DNA from: Ruminococcus sp.
GTDB lineage: Bacteria > Bacillota > Clostridia > Oscillospirales > Acutalibacteraceae
Reading direction: 5' to 3'
DNA: 41,128 nucleotides
Assembly (NCBI GenBank): GCA_017456845.1
Contig: JAFTIP010000009.1
Span: 1-41,128 of the forward strand
Numbering within the stretch: the first letter of the stretch is position 1; every line of letters starts with the position of its first letter. The translations under genes and the position numbers were made by a program. Below the pieces are notes generated by a model that saw only the letters and a list, made by a program, of their open reading frames with translations, had not been told where the DNA came from and did not search any database. This document shows, in pieces, positions 40,916 to 41,128 of this stretch.

Positions 40916-40944
40916 ATAATACACAAAAAGCCTCCTTTTGTCAA
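40916..40944 (-). promoter_or_regulatory. feoA promoter
   Basis: Minus-strand TTGACA (40939-40944) and TATTAT (40916-40921), 17-base spacer. Confidence 0.85.
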
Positions 40945-41044
40945 CACTTGAGGGTTCAACTTTTCCAAAATCTCTCAAAATTCGTCAGGATTTACATATA
41001 TAAAGGTAAAATTCAGAATTTTTATTGTGCAGATTTATTTATTA

Positions 41045-41072
41045 TTGAAATCCCCGAAAAATATGATATACT
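41045..41072 (+). promoter_or_regulatory. Candidate promoter of the right-edge regulator gene
   Basis: TTGAAA (41045-41050) and TATACT (41067-41072), 16-base spacer, 26 bases before the ATG. Divergent from feoA. Confidence 0.6.
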
Positions 41073-41098
41073 ATATACACGAAGCGGAGGGACAGATT

Positions 41099-41128
41099 AT
41101 GCATTTACAGGAATCAGGCGAAATGTAC
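41099..41128 (+). CDS. Probable DtxR-family metal-dependent regulator (first 10 codons only)
   Basis: ATG 41099 follows GGAGGG (41086-41091) at 7 bases. The ten visible residues, MHLQESGEMY, match the start I remember for DtxR/MntR-type repressors in Clostridia (ESGExYLETI). The gene is cut by the right edge. Its place beside feoA, divergently transcribed, and the DtxR-like boxes nearby support the call; ten residues alone would not. Confidence 0.65.
   Translation, partial: MHLQESGEMY

Noticed and set aside
1-41128. CRISPR array, phage, integrase or transposase
   Set aside because: No regularly spaced repeats and no such proteins were found on either strand.

Overview
The window looks like a chromosomal segment of an anaerobic gut or rumen Clostridia, most likely in the Oscillospiraceae/Ruminococcaceae. 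The reasons are moderate-to-low GC, strong GGAGG ribosome sites and TTGACA-N17-TATAAT promoters, a dockerin protein, ferredoxin-linked 2-oxoacid metabolism, sugar ABC importers with no ATPase of their own, and a Clostridia-type feo locus with DUF2325, DUF3793 and a FeoB-associated Cys-rich peptide. I see no rRNA, tRNA, phage, transposase or CRISPR. Most genes are on the minus strand; the plus-strand ones are the two-component system, the AI-2E transporter, the met operon, murE and a regulator cut by the right edge.

Layout. 1-1758: tex, C-terminus cut by the left edge. 1866-2870: a sugar-transfer-type ATP-grasp protein. 3023-5203: LytTR response regulator and GHKL kinase behind a palindromic promoter. 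5231-6424: AI-2E-family transporter. 6482-9781: two paralogous secreted proteins, each with a starch-binding-like module and a cohesin-like module; the second also has a Thr/Pro/Glu-rich linker and a dockerin. 10023-13359: sugar ABC importer. 13752-15188: glnA, with a string of hairpins at its 3' end. 15263-20921: a probable aryl-pyruvate operon (Na+ symporter, iorA, iorB, aryl-CoA ligase, ACT protein). 21081-23549: met operon (leader peptide, metY, metAA). 23553-24716: a MalT-like regulator. 24979-30621: malEFG plus a lipoprotein alpha-amylase. 31119-32606: murE. 32716-36993: four-gene operon of a winged-helix/LicC-type nucleotidyltransferase fusion and an ABC importer. 37218-40837: iron locus feoA, feoB (C-terminus split by an in-frame stop), FeoB-associated peptide, DUF2325, DUF3793. 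41099-41128: first codons of a probable DtxR-family repressor.

How the genes fit together. The secreted cohesin/dockerin proteins, surface amylase, maltodextrin importer and MalT-like regulator suggest a starch-degrading lifestyle. The ior operon suggests aromatic amino acid fermentation. Four copies of one 18-bp palindrome lie upstream of feoA (two), feoB and the DUF2325 gene, next to the probable DtxR gene, and look like a small metal regulon.

The most interesting signal is upstream of metY: a perfect promoter, a 19-residue leader peptide with three consecutive Met codons followed by Cys-Thr-Cys, and two mutually exclusive RNA hairpins, the second an intrinsic terminator. This is the architecture of ribosome-mediated attenuation, here for methionine (possibly cysteine) biosynthesis in place of the SAM riboswitch or T-box usual in Firmicutes.
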